DNA of 64,000 bases from an uncultured beta proteobacterium (GCA_902826155.1 CADEDU010000017.1:42358-106357); one strand, 5' to 3'. Positions 45,858-56,403 are shown, counted from the first letter of the stretch. Numbers and translations: made by a program. The notes: a model not told the origin generated them from the sequence alone.

Positions 45858-48611
45858 ATGCCCCCTGCACCTGCTTTCGCAACACATTCGAACAGCAAAA
45901 CCTGGCACAGCCAATCGGCAGAAGACGTGCTGGCGCGGCTTGCTACCAGTGCGAATGGACTCTCGTCCCGGGAAGCGGCGACCCGTCTTGCGGCCAATGG
46001 CCCAAACACGCTGAAGGAAGGCAAGCGCGTTGGACCCCTGCAAATCTTCCTCGGCCAATTCAAGAGTCTCATCATCTGGATTCTTATCGCCGCCGGCGCG
46101 ATTTCCGGGCTGCTGGGCGAACTGGTGGACGCTGCCGCCATCCTCGCTATCGTCGTCCTCAACGCGGTCATCGGCTTCGTTCAGGAGTTCAAGGCGGAGA
46201 AGTCGATCGCGGCGCTCAAGAAGATGACGGCGCCTCAAGCTAAGGTTCGGCGCGACGGGCAGGTCGCGTTGATGCCCGCCTCGGACATCGTGACGGGCGA
46301 TGTCATCGAGCTGGAAGCTGGTGATCTGGTCGCAGCCGATGCAAGGCTCCTCGTCGCGGCATCATTCAAGTGCATCGAGTCCGCACTGACCGGCGAGTCT
46401 GCGGCGGTGACGAAGCAGGCGGTCACGCTGGAACAGAGCGACGTTCCGCTCGGCGATCGCGAGAACATGGTGTTCATGGGAACGAGTGCGGTGGCTGGCA
46501 CCGGACAGGCCGTGATCGTGGCCACAGGTATGAACACCGAGCTTGGTCACATCGCTGGTTTGATTGAAACGGCGGCCGCGGACGAAGGGACACCGCTGCA
46601 GCAGAAACTCGAGTCGTTTGGGCGTGTCCTCGTCTGGGGCGCGCTCGGTATCGTCCTGCTGCTGTTCGGGCTGGGACTGCTTCGCGGGACCGAATTACTT
46701 GAACTGTTCATGACCTCGATCAGTCTTGCGGTGGCCGCCGTGCCGGAAGGGCTGCCCGCCGTCATCACCGTTGCGCTCGCGCTCGGCGTGTTGCGCATGT
46801 CCCGCCGCCGAGCGCTCGTGCGCAGGCTGCCCGCGGTCGAAACGCTCGGCTCGACGACGGTTATTTGCACCGACAAGACCGGCACATTGACGACCGGTGA
46901 AATGACGGTGCGCGCGCTCTACGTTGCGGAGCGAAGCTACGAAGTCACCGGTGAAGGCTACCGTCCGGATGGTGAAGTGCGTTTCGAAGGCGCGAAGGCT
47001 CCGGTCGAACATGTCGCATCCTTGCTCGAACTGGCGAATATTCAACTTGGTTGCAACAACGCGCATCTGGTCGAAGAAGATGGGTCCTGGAAAGTCATCG
47101 GTGATCCCACCGAGGGTGCCTTGCTGGTGGTCGGTTCCAAAGTCGGCGGCAACCTCGCGCGCATCGAGAGGGAGTGGCCAAGACATCACGAAATACCGTT
47201 CGACTCGGACCGCAAGCGGCGCACGGTGATCCGCCAGATGCCGGACGGAAGACTCCGCGCGTACATCAACGGTGCGCCCGACGTATTGCTGGAGTGTTGT
47301 ACCGGTCTTTACACCAGCACTGGGGTCCGTCCTCTGACCGATGAGGATCGTCAGCGCATCGTCGCCCAAAATAGCGCGATGGCTAACCGTGCCCTGCGCG
47401 TGCTCGGCGCGGCATATCGCGACATGGAACGTGCTTCGCCCGCCAGTCTCTCTGCCAGTGCCGTCGAGCGCGATCTCGTGTTCGTCGGTCTGACGGGAAT
47501 GTACGACCCACCACGCGCCGAGGTGAAGGAAGCGGTCGCGAAATGCCACGCCGCCCGCATTCGCGTCGTCATGATTACGGGCGACCATCCGCACACCGCC
47601 ATGGCTATCGCGCGCGAGCTCGGGATTGCGTCGGCTCGTGACGCCGCGATCGTCGGTGCGGAGCTGAACAGGATGTCCGACGCGGAACTGACCAAACGCG
47701 CACCCGAAATCGCTGTCTACGCCCGCGTCACCGCCGAGCACAAACTGCGCATTGTTCGCGCCTGGAAGGCAAACGACGCGGTAGTTGCGATGACCGGCGA
47801 TGGCGTCAACGATGCGCCGGCGATCAAGGGCGCCGACATCGGCATCGCGATGGGGAAATCAGGCACCGAAGTCACTAAGCAAGCGTCCGACATCATCGTC
47901 ACTGACGACAACTTCGCCTCGATCGTTGCCGTAGTCGAAGAGGGTCGCGGCATCTACAACAATATCCGCAAGACATTGCAGTACCTGCTAGGTGGCAACA
48001 CGGGTGAGCTGATGCTGGTGACCGTCTGCGTGGTCGCAGGCCTCCCGGCGCCGCTCCTGGCGATTCACCTGCTGTGGATCAATCTCGTCACCGACGGCTT
48101 GCCCGCACTCTGCCTCGCAACCGACCCCATCGACCCCGACGTGATGAAAGAACCTCCACGCCCAAGGTCCGAGCGCATCACTGACGGGGGCTTCCTTGGG
48201 ACGATGCTTTTCACAGGTTTCCTCACGGCAGGGGTGGCGTTTGCAGTGTATCTCTACGGTCTGCGGACGGAAACCGAGGAAATCGCGCGCACCCATGCGT
48301 TTGCCGTTCTGGTCTTCGCAGAGCTGTTGCGCTCCTTCGGTGCCCGCAGCGATACTCACCCGGTCTGGCGAATCTCTCTCCTATCGAACATCAACCTCGC
48401 CATCGTGGTCGCCGTTGCGTTCAGTCTTCAGGTTTGGAGCCATCACAATGCAGTCCTCGGCAGTATCCTGAAGACGTCATATATTTCGCTCGCGGATTGC
48501 TTCATGCTCCTCGCCGCAGGCGCGGTGCCGCTGTTGATTCTGGAGACCGTGAAAGTTGTGCGGCACGCACGGCGGGAAAAAGCGGGCATGCCGTGGCAAG
48601 GAGCGAAATGA
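45858..48611 (+). CDS. Type II (Ca2+/Mn2+-type) cation-transporting P-type ATPase
   Basis: A 917-aa P-type ATPase of the SERCA/PMR1 group. There is an N-terminal cation-ATPase domain ([20 protein letters not shown]), the TGES motif [11 protein letters not shown]4 [20 protein letters not shown] (PEGLP Ca2+ site), the phosphorylation site [13 protein letters not shown]-like INGAPDVL, hinge [20 protein letters not shown], and TM6 [20 protein letters not shown]. There is no CPC motif or N-terminal metal domain, so it is not a copper pump. It follows cusA by 74 bp in the same direction and may be co-transcribed; its link to metal resistance (for example Ca/Mn homeostasis) is inference. Confidence 0.94.
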   Translation: MPPAPAFATHSNSKTWHSQSAEDVLARLATSANGLSSREAATRLAANGPNTLKEGKRVGPLQIFLGQFKSLIIWILIAAGAISGLLGELVDAAAILAIVVLNAVIGFVQEFKAEKSIAALKKMTAPQAKVRRDGQVALMPASDIVTGDVIELEAGDLVAADARLLVAASFKCIESALTGESAAVTKQAVTLEQSDVPLGDRENMVFMGTSAVAGTGQAVIVATGMNTELGHIAGLIETAAADEGTPLQQKLESFGRVLVWGALGIVLLLFGLGLLRGTELLELFMTSISLAVAAVPEGLPAVITVALALGVLRMSRRRALVRRLPAVETLGSTTVICTDKTGTLTTGEMTVRALYVAERSYEVTGEGYRPDGEVRFEGAKAPVEHVASLLELANIQLGCNNAHLVEEDGSWKVIGDPTEGALLVVGSKVGGNLARIEREWPRHHEIPFDSDRKRRTVIRQMPDGRLRAYINGAPDVLLECCTGLYTSTGVRPLTDEDRQRIVAQNSAMANRALRVLGAAYRDMERASPASLSASAVERDLVFVGLTGMYDPPRAEVKEAVAKCHAARIRVVMITGDHPHTAMAIARELGIASARDAAIVGAELNRMSDAELTKRAPEIAVYARVTAEHKLRIVRAWKANDAVVAMTGDGVNDAPAIKGADIGIAMGKSGTEVTKQASDIIVTDDNFASIVAVVEEGRGIYNNIRKTLQYLLGGNTGELMLVTVCVVAGLPAPLLAIHLLWINLVTDGLPALCLATDPIDPDVMKEPPRPRSERITDGGFLGTMLFTGFLTAGVAFAVYLYGLRTETEEIARTHAFAVLVFAELLRSFGARSDTHPVWRISLLSNINLAIVVAVAFSLQVWSHHNAVLGSILKTSYISLADCFMLLAAGAVPLLILETVKVVRHARREKAGMPWQGAK

Positions 48612-48628
48612 GGATGCGCCGATCACCT

Positions 48629-49171
48629 TCAACGCATGTAAGCGTCAGCTGCGTAGCGACGCACCATGCGATGACTGGTAAAGATCGCTCCGTTCTTGGC
48701 AATGGCGCCTTTCATCACCCGAATCCACGCGGTGCGATCATCGTAGTACATGGGCAGCACGACACGTTCCAGCTTATCGTAAAGCGATGCCGCATCGTCG
48801 CCGGCTGACTGCGTGCCCCCATCACCGCCGATCGCCCAACCGGTGATGCCCTCGATGCAACCCTCCAACCACCAGCCGTCCAGTACGCTGAAGTTCGGCA
48901 CGCCGTTCAGTGCCGCCTTCATGCCGCTGGTGCCCGAGGCCTCGTAGGGCGGCAATGGCGTGCTGATCCAAAGATCACAGCCCGAGACGAGTGCAGCGGC
49001 GACCGTCATGTCGTAGTTCGGCAGAAACACTACCGGAAGCACGTCCGCGAACGCATGGCGGTATCGATGGATCGCTTCGATCGATCGCTTACCCCCATCG
49101 TCATGCGGATGCGCTTTGCCGGCCAACACGATTTGGAACGGTCTGGACCGCGCAATGGCGCGCAATCGTCC
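48629..49171 (-). pseudogene. glgP: 3' part of alpha-glucan (glycogen) phosphorylase, split by IS66
   Basis: Encodes the C-terminal third of a GT35 glucan phosphorylase: RLRAIARSRPFQIVLAGKAH, HDDGGKRSIEAIHRYRHAFA, LPNYDMTVAAALVSGCDLWI, PPYEASGTSGMKAALNGVPN (PLP/phosphate site) and DGWWLEGCIEGITGWAIGGD. It ends at 48629. The rest of the gene is at 51630-52798. Removing the IS66 and one target copy restores the frame exactly (DPGRLRAIAR), so the insertion is the only lesion seen. Confidence 0.88.
49164..49171. repeat. 8-bp target-site duplication, left
   Basis: AATCGTCC immediately before the IS66 left end, identical to 51630-51637. Confidence 0.93.
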
Positions 49172-49236
49172 GTAAGCGCTCAATAAACCGCGTTCTTCCC
49201 AGGAGAGTCTGAGCAGGGTACATCTTTGCGCGTTCG

Positions 49237-49593
49237 ATGGAATCGGAGCGCGAAGTGGGAACGAAGCGGATCGAGCGGGATTGGTCGTGGCACCTGGCGC
49301 AGGCAGGGCGCCAGAACAAGACATTGGCGCAGTACGCGCGCGAGCATCGAGTCTCGGTGAGCAGCTTGTATAACGCACGCCATGCAAGCAAGCGCCTGGG
49401 GCAGGTGCGATCGGGTCGTCCTGCGCCGTTCGTGCCGGTGAAGTTGGTTGCGCCGTTGGCGGCCAACGATCGCATGTCGGTACAGGCGCGGTTGCGCAAC
49501 GGTGTGACGGTGGAATTGCCGGTGGTAGATGAGAGCGCCGATTCGCTCTGGGCGTTGCTCAATGTCTTGTCGCGCCTGCCATGTTCCGACTGA
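49237..49593 (+). CDS. tnpA: IS66 accessory protein TnpA
   Basis: 118 aa, HTH-type IS66 OrfA (IERDWSWHLAQAGRQNKTLA, QYAREHRVSVSSLYNARHAS). The C-terminal half has the family RLRNGVTVELP. It overlaps tnpB by 13 bp. It is required together with TnpB and TnpC for transposition of IS66. Confidence 0.9.
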   Translation: MESEREVGTKRIERDWSWHLAQAGRQNKTLAQYAREHRVSVSSLYNARHASKRLGQVRSGRPAPFVPVKLVAPLAANDRMSVQARLRNGVTVELPVVDESADSLWALLNVLSRLPCSD

Positions 49594-49934
49594 ATGCCCA
49601 ACGCGCGGTCTACCTGCACCGAGACCCGGTCGACTTTCGCAAGAGCATCAACGGCCTGGCCGCGATCGTGGAACAGGGGCTGCGCCTGGACCCGTTCGCC
49701 AAGTCGGTGTACGTGTTCGGCAACCGCCGCCATGATCGGATCAAGCTGCTGGGCTGGGAGAACAACGGATTCTGGTTGCTCACCAAGCGGCTGGAGAGCG
49801 AGCGGTTCGCTTGGCCGCGGAGCGATCAGCGCCTGATCGAGTTGTCGGTGGAGCAGTTGCACTGGCTGCTGACCGGAATCGATCTTGCGGCGATGCGCGT
49901 GCATCGGCCGATGCACTACGCACGGGCCAGTTGA
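49581..49934 (+). CDS. tnpB: IS66 accessory protein TnpB
   Basis: 117 aa with the IS66 OrfB motif VYLHRDPVDFRKSINGLAAI, VYVFGNRRHDRIKLLGWENN and GFWLLTKRLESERFAWP. Full length and intact. Confidence 0.95.
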   Translation: MFRLNAQRAVYLHRDPVDFRKSINGLAAIVEQGLRLDPFAKSVYVFGNRRHDRIKLLGWENNGFWLLTKRLESERFAWPRSDQRLIELSVEQLHWLLTGIDLAAMRVHRPMHYARAS

Positions 49935-49969
49935 GGAACAGCGGTGCGCATCGCTGGTCTAATCGCACG

Positions 49970-51568
49970 ATGCCCACGGCGCACAACAACGAAGAAGAAC
50001 TGCACCGCTTGCGTGAGCTGGTTGTGCAGCTCAATGCGCAACACGAAGCGGCACTGGCCAACGCCCAGCAGATGCAAGGACAGATTCGCCTGCTCACCGT
50101 GGAGCGCGATCTGCTTAAGGAGCGGCTGCGTGCGAGCATGCGCAAGCTGTTCGCAGCCAAGAGCGAAGCGCGCGGGTCGTCGCAAAGCGATCTGTTCTTC
50201 AACGAGGCCGAGGCACTGGCCACGCCCACTACGGCACCGGCCGAACAGGCCTCAAGCGAGCCGGTCCAGGTCCCGGCGCACCGCCGCGTCAAACCGGGAC
50301 GCAAACCGCTCGATGCAGCCCTGCCGCGCGAAGTGATCCGGCACGAGTTGCCTCAAGCCGAGCGGGTGTGTCCCCACGACGGGGCCACGCTGCAAGAAAT
50401 CGGCGTGGAGACGAGCGAACAACTGGACATCGTCCCGCAGCAGATTCGCGTGATCCGCCACGAGCGAGTCAAGTACGCCTGCCCGTGCTGCGATCAAAGC
50501 ATCAAGCTCACGCCGGTGCCAGCGCGGATCATCCCCAAGGGGTTACTGACCGAGGCGGCGCTGGCCTGGGTGATCGCCGCCAAGTACGTCGACGGGTTGC
50601 CCTTGTACCGGCAGGCCGCGCTGATGGGGCGGTTCGGCGGGGAACTGTCGCGCAACAGCTTGGCCTGGAGCGTGGTGCGGGTAGGTCAGGCGCTCACTCC
50701 GCTCATCAATCTGATGCGCGATCGGTTACTGGAATCCGATCTGATCCTGGGCGATGAGACCGAGTTGCAGGTGCTCAAGGAACCAGGGCGAACAGCGCAG
50801 CAACGAAGTTACCTGTGGGTGCAGATGAATGCCGGCCAGGGCCCGCCGGTGCGCCTCTTCAGCTACGCCCCTTCGCGCAGCACCGCCACCGCGCTGGAGT
50901 TGTATCGCGGCGCATCCAAACACGCGGCCTTACTGACCGACGGCTACGAGCCCTACGAGCAGCTCGCCAGCCAACTCGCGCTCACCCACCTGGGGTGCTG
51001 GGCGCACGCGCGCCGGCGCTTCGTGGAAGCCGAGGCGGCGCTGCCCAAGGCGGCGCGCACCCAGGAGCAGCCGGCCACGCAATTCATCGCCGTGATCGGC
51101 CAGTTGTACGCGATCGAGGAGCAGGCTCGCTCGATGAATCCGGCCGATCGCAAAGCACGCCGGCAACAAGACAGCAAGGCCGTCCTGGATCGGATCGCGG
51201 CGCTGCTGCAACACCACCTGCACAGCACCGTACCCAACAGCCTACTGGGTCAGGCGCTGCACTACCTGTCAGGGCAGTGGCCCAAGCTGATGCGCTTCGT
51301 CGAGGACGGCAACTACCCGATCGACAACAATGCCTGCGAGAACGCGATCCGCCCGTTTGTGATCGGACGCAAGAATTGGTTGTTCAGCGACACGGTCAAC
51401 GGCGCCAAGGCCAGCGCCAATCTGTATTCCATCGTCGAGACGGCCAAGGCCAACGCCGTGGAGCCGTATCGGTATCTATGCCAGTTGCTGCGCCGACTCC
51501 CGCAGGCGCGCACCGTCGAGGACTACGAGGCGCTGCTGCCTTGGCGCATCGAGCTGCCTACCCAGTAG
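49970..51568 (+). CDS. tnpC: IS66 transposase TnpC (DDE)
   Basis: A 532-aa transposase. There is an N-terminal coiled coil (EEELHRLRELVVQLNAQHEA), a linker KPGRKPLDAALPREVIRHEL, and the zinc-finger-like CPHDG and ACPCCDQSI. The DDE core has DETELQVL, LLTDGYEPYEQL, GCWAHARRRFVEAEAAL, and the C-terminal Glu region NACENAIRPFVIGRKNWLFS. The start follows the weak initiation context usual for tnpC. Intact. Confidence 0.95.
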   Translation: MPTAHNNEEELHRLRELVVQLNAQHEAALANAQQMQGQIRLLTVERDLLKERLRASMRKLFAAKSEARGSSQSDLFFNEAEALATPTTAPAEQASSEPVQVPAHRRVKPGRKPLDAALPREVIRHELPQAERVCPHDGATLQEIGVETSEQLDIVPQQIRVIRHERVKYACPCCDQSIKLTPVPARIIPKGLLTEAALAWVIAAKYVDGLPLYRQAALMGRFGGELSRNSLAWSVVRVGQALTPLINLMRDRLLESDLILGDETELQVLKEPGRTAQQRSYLWVQMNAGQGPPVRLFSYAPSRSTATALELYRGASKHAALLTDGYEPYEQLASQLALTHLGCWAHARRRFVEAEAALPKAARTQEQPATQFIAVIGQLYAIEEQARSMNPADRKARRQQDSKAVLDRIAALLQHHLHSTVPNSLLGQALHYLSGQWPKLMRFVEDGNYPIDNNACENAIRPFVIGRKNWLFSDTVNGAKASANLYSIVETAKANAVEPYRYLCQLLRRLPQARTVEDYEALLPWRIELPTQ

Positions 51569-51629
51569 CCCCGAGATCCAGAGGCGCAGCGATCCGCCGC
51601 TCGACGGACGCGGATGATTGATCGCTTAC

Positions 51630-51637
51630 AATCGTCC
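51630..51637. repeat. 8-bp target-site duplication, right
   Basis: AATCGTCC immediately after the IS66 right end, identical to 49164-49171. Confidence 0.93.
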
Positions 51638-52798
51638 GGGATCGGAGAACAAGAGATCGGGACGTTTATACGCGGTCATCCTGCGGGCAAATCCGACGAT
51701 CGGCAATCGTGGATCGAGCTCGGTGCCTACCGCGCTGCGTACATGACCAACCAGCGCCTGCTTCGACTCCATGTGAGCGTGCCACAACTCATCGTCTGGA
51801 ACGCAGCAGTCCGCGCGCACGAGAATCTCAGGTTCGTGACGCCAGCCGGGTAGGTGGGTATCGAACAACCGGTGCATCGGCGGGGCGGCCCAGGTCGGGG
51901 CGTGGACGCCGTTCGTCACCGCTCGCACGCGGTATCCAGGAAACATGTGCTCGGACGTTTCCGCGTGTCGCTTGGCGACGCCGTTTACGTACTCACTCAG
52001 GTTCAAGGCAAGCTGCGTCATGTTGAGGCTGTGCTCGCCCGCGATGGACTTGAGCACCGCGATCTCCATGAAATCACCCAACACGCGTTGAACGAGATCG
52101 TAGCCAAAGCGGTCATGGCCCGCCTCCACGGGCGTGTGCGTGGTGAAATTGCATCGTTCGCGCACCTGCTGCACGGTGTAGCGCCCCTCGCCAGCGCGAA
52201 CGTTTTCCACGGGAAAGGCGTGCCGGCGCAAAAGCTCCAGGGTAAGCAGTGCCGAGTGTCCTTCATTGAGATGGTACTGCCGCACGCGCATGCCCAATGC
52301 TTCGAGCATTCGGACCCCACCGATCCCGAGCACGATTTCCTGCTTGAGGCGGTAACTGATGTCGCCGCCGTAAAGATGGTGCGTAATTTCGCGATCGGCC
52401 GAATTGTTTTGATCGAGGTCGGTGTCGAGCAGGATTACCGGTTCGCGACCCGCTGCAACACCTTCCATCACGTAAAGCCAAGCCCCGACCCACACCTCTC
52501 GCCCCTCGATCGGGACGGCAACCTGCGCGCCCAGTCGCCGCGCGAAGCGCGCGGGATCCCAGGCATCAGGTTTCTCGACCTGCCGGCCAAGATGATCGAT
52601 CTCTTGACGAAAGTACCCCATGCGACTCACCAGCGTGACCGTGACCATCGGCAGCTCGCAATCCGCCGCGGAGCGGATCATGTCCCCAGCCAACACACCG
52701 AGCCCACCGGCATAGGTGGGAATGTCGCTGCGCAGGGCAATCTCCATCGTGAAATACGCGATGCGCTCTTGCGACGTGAACAATGCCGACGCGATCAT
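51630..52798 (-). pseudogene. glgP: 5' part of alpha-glucan (glycogen) phosphorylase, split by IS66
   Basis: The N-terminal 389 residues of a GT35 phosphorylase of the short bacterial type: ERIAYFTMEIALRSDIPTYA, GGLGVLAGDMIRSAADCELP, VRQYHLNEGHSALLTLELLR, CNFTTHTPVEAGHDRFGYDL, VNGVAKRHAETSEHMFPGYR and VGFARRMTAYKRPDLLFSDP. The frame ends at a TAA (51626-51628) supplied by the IS66 right end. The C-terminal PLP-binding portion lies on the other side of the element, so the enzyme is inactivated. Confidence 0.9.
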
Positions 52799-52829
52799 GA
52801 GCCAATTCCGAAAGATCCTTGGCGGTGTC

Positions 52830-53135
52830 CTACCTTAGAGCGGCTGAAGGACTCACCCCACCCAGCGCACTAATGCTTGCTCCGCCGTCTGCGTCAACGC
52901 GCAACTGTTCGTCGATCTCCCGCTCGGCTTCCAGCCAGTCTTCTATTTCGCACCCAGGACAGAAACCGCGTCGCTCTGCGCGATAGTAGGCGGCCTCCTC
53001 GATCCGCCGCGACCGTTCGGCGGGATCGACGTTGCTGACCCTCAACGGTGAACCCTCGGTGCATTCACGGAGGGAGGTTGTCGTTAGAGCGTCTTTGTCT
53101 TTACGTGCGTGTGGGTGTCGGTTTGCATTGGTCAT
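52830..53135 (-). CDS. DUF2934 domain protein
   Basis: A 101-aa cytoplasmic protein starting at 53135 (GAGG about 12 bases upstream). The central DUF2934 motif is RSRRIEEAAYYRAERRGFCP, followed by GCEIEDWLEAEREIDEQL. Such small proteins are common next to carbohydrate-storage genes, as here, where it lies 31 bp upstream of the disrupted glgP and in the same direction. Function unknown. The N-terminal 40 residues are polar and of low complexity. Confidence 0.72.
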   Translation of the reverse strand: MTNANRHPHARKDKDALTTTSLRECTEGSPLRVSNVDPAERSRRIEEAAYYRAERRGFCPGCEIEDWLEAEREIDEQLRVDADGGASISALGGVSPSAALR

Positions 53136-53379
53136 TCTCTGGTTCCTCGGTCGAAGAAAAGCACTGCGTCTCAAGGGAACACGCCGCGCATTGTGGAACC
53201 TACAAGCGGCGACCAAGTCAAGCTCGGTTACCGATCCATCGAGCCGCCATCGAGCGAATAAGACCGAAAACCGCGCGCACCCTGTTACCCCCCTTGACTT
53301 GCGCGTTGGACAAAGGTTCAGCCTTATTGGTATTGGGAACGAGCATGTCGCTCATGGCCCCAAGAACCGTGGAGGCATC

Positions 53380-53580
53380 ATGAAACAACGCATCTCGACA
53401 ATCGTTGCCATCCTGTTGGGGGCAAGCTTTCTTTCCGCAGCGCACGCCGGACCCGATGAGGCGTGGAAGCGGGCGTTGCAGAAGAGCCACGAACGGGAAC
53501 AGGCGGCAAGAGCGGCGACGCAGGCCGAGATGGCCGCGTTGCGGGAAAAATGCGGCGCGTTGATTCCCGGACAGAAATAA
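53380..53580 (+). CDS. Small exported helical protein
   Basis: 66 aa with GGAGG 4 bases before the ATG. The signal peptide is MKQRISTIVAILLGASFLSA, cleaved at AHA-G. The mature part is an amphipathic helix (GPDEAWKRALQKSHEREQAA) rich in Ala/Glu/Arg with one Cys near the end (REKCGALIPGQK). It resembles the small protein upstream of merR (11695-11949) and the helix of the YSPL-tailed 74-aa protein. No family recognised. Upstream, 53294-53299 has TTGACT in a context sharing the 12-mer CCTTGACTTGCG with the promoter at 13765. Confidence 0.62.
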   Translation: MKQRISTIVAILLGASFLSAAHAGPDEAWKRALQKSHEREQAARAATQAEMAALREKCGALIPGQK

Positions 53581-53654
53581 GCGGGGGAATCTTCGATTCG
53601 GTCGAATGCGCCGAAGCTCGTGCAGTTAGCAAACACACCGAATTACTTGAATCG

Positions 53655-54037
53655 CGATCGATGCGATCGTTCTTACGCATGCGCACCTCGATCACAGCGG
53701 TTATGTGCCGCTTCTGATCGAGCGTGGGTTCTCCGGGCCGGTGCTGCCGAGCGCCGCTACGGGTGATTTGGCCGAGATCCTGCTGCCCGACTCGGGCCGG
53801 CTGCAAGAGGAGGAGGCGAGCTACGCCGCTCGACACGCGCAGCTGCGCTCGCTCTCGGCGCACGCAGACGCCGATCAACTCATCGCGTGGCTTGCCGCGG
53901 CGACACCTGAGCCGGCGCAGATCTTCATGACCCATGGGGAACCCAACACTGCCGATACCCTGCGCCGGCGCATCGGGACCGAACTCGGCTGGAATGCCAC
54001 CGTGCCCGAGCATCTTCAGGAGGTGAATTTGTCGTGA
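53655..54037 (+). pseudogene. MBL-fold RNA-processing nuclease with large internal deletion
   Basis: Reads [20 protein letters not shown], the zinc-binding HxHxDH motif of metallo-beta-lactamase nucleases. It then passes directly from [10 protein letters not shown] to [20 protein letters not shown], the beta-CASP C-terminal part with SAHAD, and ends at [18 protein letters not shown]. Several hundred middle residues and the N-terminus are missing. The frame stays open through the junction, so the deletion is in frame, but the active site is incomplete. The stop overlaps the next gene by 4 nt, as in the related operons. Confidence 0.72.
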
Positions 54038-55584
54038 CCGCTGGCCTGGAAGTTCGCGCGTTGCCGAGCGCCAGTCTGCGGGAGCACGACGACGCGTTGC
54101 GCGTGCGCGCTCTGGGTATCGACACTTTCCAGGTACCGGTCGTCTACATGCGGGCAGACTGCGCAGTATGCCGCGCCGAGGGCTTCGGGGCCCCGTCGCG
54201 CATTCTGGTGCGCTGCGGCGAGCGTGAGATCGTGGCCACGCTGCACGTGGTCCATTCCGAATTACTCGCGCACGGCGAGGCTGGTTTCTCGACCAGCGCG
54301 ATGCGATTGCTTGATGTCGTCGAGGGCGCCGTGGCGCGCATGGCGCCCGCACCGCCGCTGGAGTCGTTGCGCGCGGTGCGCGGCAAGCTCTACGGACACC
54401 GCTTTACGGCCGCGACACTCGGCTCGGTCATTGGCGACATCGCGCAAGGCCGCTACACCGATATCGATCTCGCGGCGTTCATCTCTGCCTGCGCAGGCGA
54501 TCGCATGACGCGCGATGAAACCCTGGCGCTCACGCGCGCCATGGTCGAGGTGGGCGAGCGCCTGCGTTGGAGACAGGCGCCGATTGCGGACAAACATTGC
54601 GTGGGAGGTCTGCCGGGGAATCGCACGACGCTACTCGTGGTGCCGATTGTCGCCAGTGCGGGGCTCACGATGCCGAAGACCTCCTCACGCGCGATCACTT
54701 CGCCCGCCGGCACCGCCGATGCAATGGAGACGCTTGCGCCAGTCGAGCTCGACCTGGCCGCGATGCGGCGAGTAGTAGAGCAGGAAGGTGCCTGTATCGT
54801 CTGGGGCGGCGCCGTGGGCCTCAGCCCTGCCGACGACTTATTGATTCGTGTGGAGCGACCACTCGACATCGACAGCGATGCGCAGCTCGTCGCCTCCGTG
54901 CTCTCGAAGAAACTCGCTGCTGGCGCTACGCACACGCTTGTCGATCTGCCAGTGGGGCCGACCGCCAAAGTGCGCTCGCCTGCGGCAGCCGACCGCCTGA
55001 CCGGGCTGCTAGCCGATGTTGCAACCGCCTTGGGGCTATCGCTTCGCGTTGTGCGGACCGATGGTCGCCAGCCCATTGGCCGCGGCGTCGGTCCCGCCTT
55101 GGAGGCGCGCGACGTTCTGGCGGTGCTAGAGCGGCGACCCAGCGCGCCCCAGGACTTGCGCGAGCGTGCGGTAGTGATCGCCGGAAACCTGCTCGAGCTC
55201 TGCGGTGCTAGCAGGCTCGGCACGGGAATCGCTTACGCTCGCACACTTCTAGACGACGGCTCGGCCCTGGCGAAGTTCCTCGCGATTTGCGACGCGCAGG
55301 GGGGGATGCGCACTCCGCCGGTCGCGGCACACAGCCACGTGCTGACCGCAGCAACCGAAGGCGTCATCACTGCCTTCGACAATCGCCGCCTTGCGCGGGC
55401 GGCGAAGCTTGCAGGGGCGCCACGCGCCCCTGCCGCGGGCATCGAGGTGCACGTTCGCCTCGGCGCAATCGTGTCACGAGGTGAACCGATTCTGACGCTG
55501 CACGCGCAGTCCCCGGGCGAGCTGCGCTACGCGCTGTCCTACGTCCAGGCCAACCTGGATATTGTCGAAGTGGGCGCGCAATGA
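54034..55584 (+). CDS. Thymidine/AMP phosphorylase family protein
   Basis: A 516-aa nucleoside-phosphorylase of the archaeal AMP-phosphorylase/thymidine-phosphorylase-like group, starting at GTG within the previous stop. The long N-terminal domain (1-100) is typical of this group. It is followed by [80 protein letters not shown] (phosphate and sugar contact region), and a C-terminal barrel domain. Expected reaction: phosphorolysis of nucleoside (or nucleoside monophosphate) to base and sugar phosphate. Associated genes for a PRPP-synthetase-like protein lie beside it (remnant at 55581 and gene at 56750). Confidence 0.9.
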   Translation: MTAGLEVRALPSASLREHDDALRVRALGIDTFQVPVVYMRADCAVCRAEGFGAPSRILVRCGEREIVATLHVVHSELLAHGEAGFSTSAMRLLDVVEGAVARMAPAPPLESLRAVRGKLYGHRFTAATLGSVIGDIAQGRYTDIDLAAFISACAGDRMTRDETLALTRAMVEVGERLRWRQAPIADKHCVGGLPGNRTTLLVVPIVASAGLTMPKTSSRAITSPAGTADAMETLAPVELDLAAMRRVVEQEGACIVWGGAVGLSPADDLLIRVERPLDIDSDAQLVASVLSKKLAAGATHTLVDLPVGPTAKVRSPAAADRLTGLLADVATALGLSLRVVRTDGRQPIGRGVGPALEARDVLAVLERRPSAPQDLRERAVVIAGNLLELCGASRLGTGIAYARTLLDDGSALAKFLAICDAQGGMRTPPVAAHSHVLTAATEGVITAFDNRRLARAAKLAGAPRAPAAGIEVHVRLGAIVSRGEPILTLHAQSPGELRYALSYVQANLDIVEVGAQ

Positions 55585-55812
55585 ACGTGTGGTGCTCGCT
55601 CCCGCGGAGCGCGCGACCTGGACTGTGGCGCTTGCCACAGCGTGCGGAATACGCAGGTGAAAGTTGAGGTTCGCCGCTTCCCTGACGAAGAGAGCTACGT
55701 GCGCATTCGGAGCGGCGTAGCGCACCGTCTGCTCACGGCTCGCCTTGCGCGTGTGGCAAGCCATCACGTCCGCAGTGCGTGCAACGCGAAGGTTTTGCGG
55801 CGCTTGACTTGA
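55581..55812 (+). pseudogene. Remnant of a PRPP-synthetase-like gene
   Basis: The ATG at 55581 overlaps the phosphorylase stop (ATGA). The following sequence is shifted between frames (VVLAPAERATWTVALATACG, then from 55657 VKVEVRRFPDEESYVRIRSG and VAHRLL). RRFPDEESYVRI is the N-terminal signature of ribose-phosphate pyrophosphokinases. Only about 75 codons remain before a TGA at 55810. Confidence 0.62.
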
Positions 55813-55933
55813 GTGTGGCTCTCAGGTTGCAACATTCGAACTGCTTGCGTTGCGCGTCGAGAGCACGTACGGAGGCACGTAGCGACGACAAGAGCCCGAT
55901 TGACCCTTTCAGCGACAAACAAGGAGCTTCAAC

Positions 55934-56230
55934 GTGAACACTAAACGAATCCTTCTGGCTTCAATCCTTGCAATTACCAGCAACTTGGCGATTGCGCAGG
56001 CCTCAACAGAAGAGGCGCGCCAGCTCGACCCAAGGGTTCGCGCCAAGATCGAGGCCGAGTGGCGAGCCAAGGCCGGTAAGGACGGTTCCATCAGCAAGGA
56101 AACCTTCCTTCAATCTATGGAAGGCCACTGGCATACGTATGAGAAAAGGCACTCCCACATGGGCAAGGTCAAGCCAGAGGACATGCCGCGAATCATGATG
56201 TTCCTATCCGGACAAGACACAAGCCCTTGA
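55934..56230 (+). CDS. Small exported protein, function unknown
   Basis: 98 aa starting at GTG with AGGAG 8 bases upstream. The signal peptide is MNTKRILLASILAITSNLAI ending at AQA. The mature part is charged (RQLDPRVRAKIEAEWRAKAG), with an EF-hand-like acidic loop (KAGKDGSISKETFLQSMEGH) and a His/Met-rich segment (WHTYEKRHSHMGKVKPEDMP). It may bind calcium or a transition metal; this is inferred from residue content. TTGACT at 55804 precedes it by about 130 bp. Confidence 0.65.
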   Translation: MNTKRILLASILAITSNLAIAQASTEEARQLDPRVRAKIEAEWRAKAGKDGSISKETFLQSMEGHWHTYEKRHSHMGKVKPEDMPRIMMFLSGQDTSP

Positions 56231-56403
56231 TGATTCGCTGCAGCAAGACAAGGGGTGTTGCATTTGCGGGAGTGAGTGTCGCGGTGGTAAAGCTCGAGAC
56301 CACCGCGACGCCTGACTGTTAATTTGATAGGCGGCATAGCGCTGCGTGTCTTCATGCGAAGACGACCTGCCTCGGTGATCTATCCGCGCGCCAGATGAGG
56401 GTG
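56231..56403. other. Non-coding stretch before multicopper oxidase fragment
   Basis: No supported gene. The region joins the small gene at 55934-56230 to the truncated oxidase fragment. Confidence 0.4.

Larger units (their letters stand above)
49172..51629 (+). mobile_element. Complete IS66-family insertion sequence
   Basis: A 2458-bp element with the standard three genes tnpA, tnpB and tnpC. Terminal inverted repeats begin GTAAGCG at the left (49172) and end CGCTTAC at the right (51629); about 24 bp pair with several mismatches. It is flanked by an exact 8-bp direct repeat AATCGTCC (49164-49171 and 51630-51637), the target size of IS66. All three frames are open, so it may still be mobile. 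Confidence 0.95.

Noticed and set aside
46695..47741. 348-codon minus-strand frame
   Set aside because: Antisense shadow of the type II P-ATPase with conserved motifs on the plus strand.
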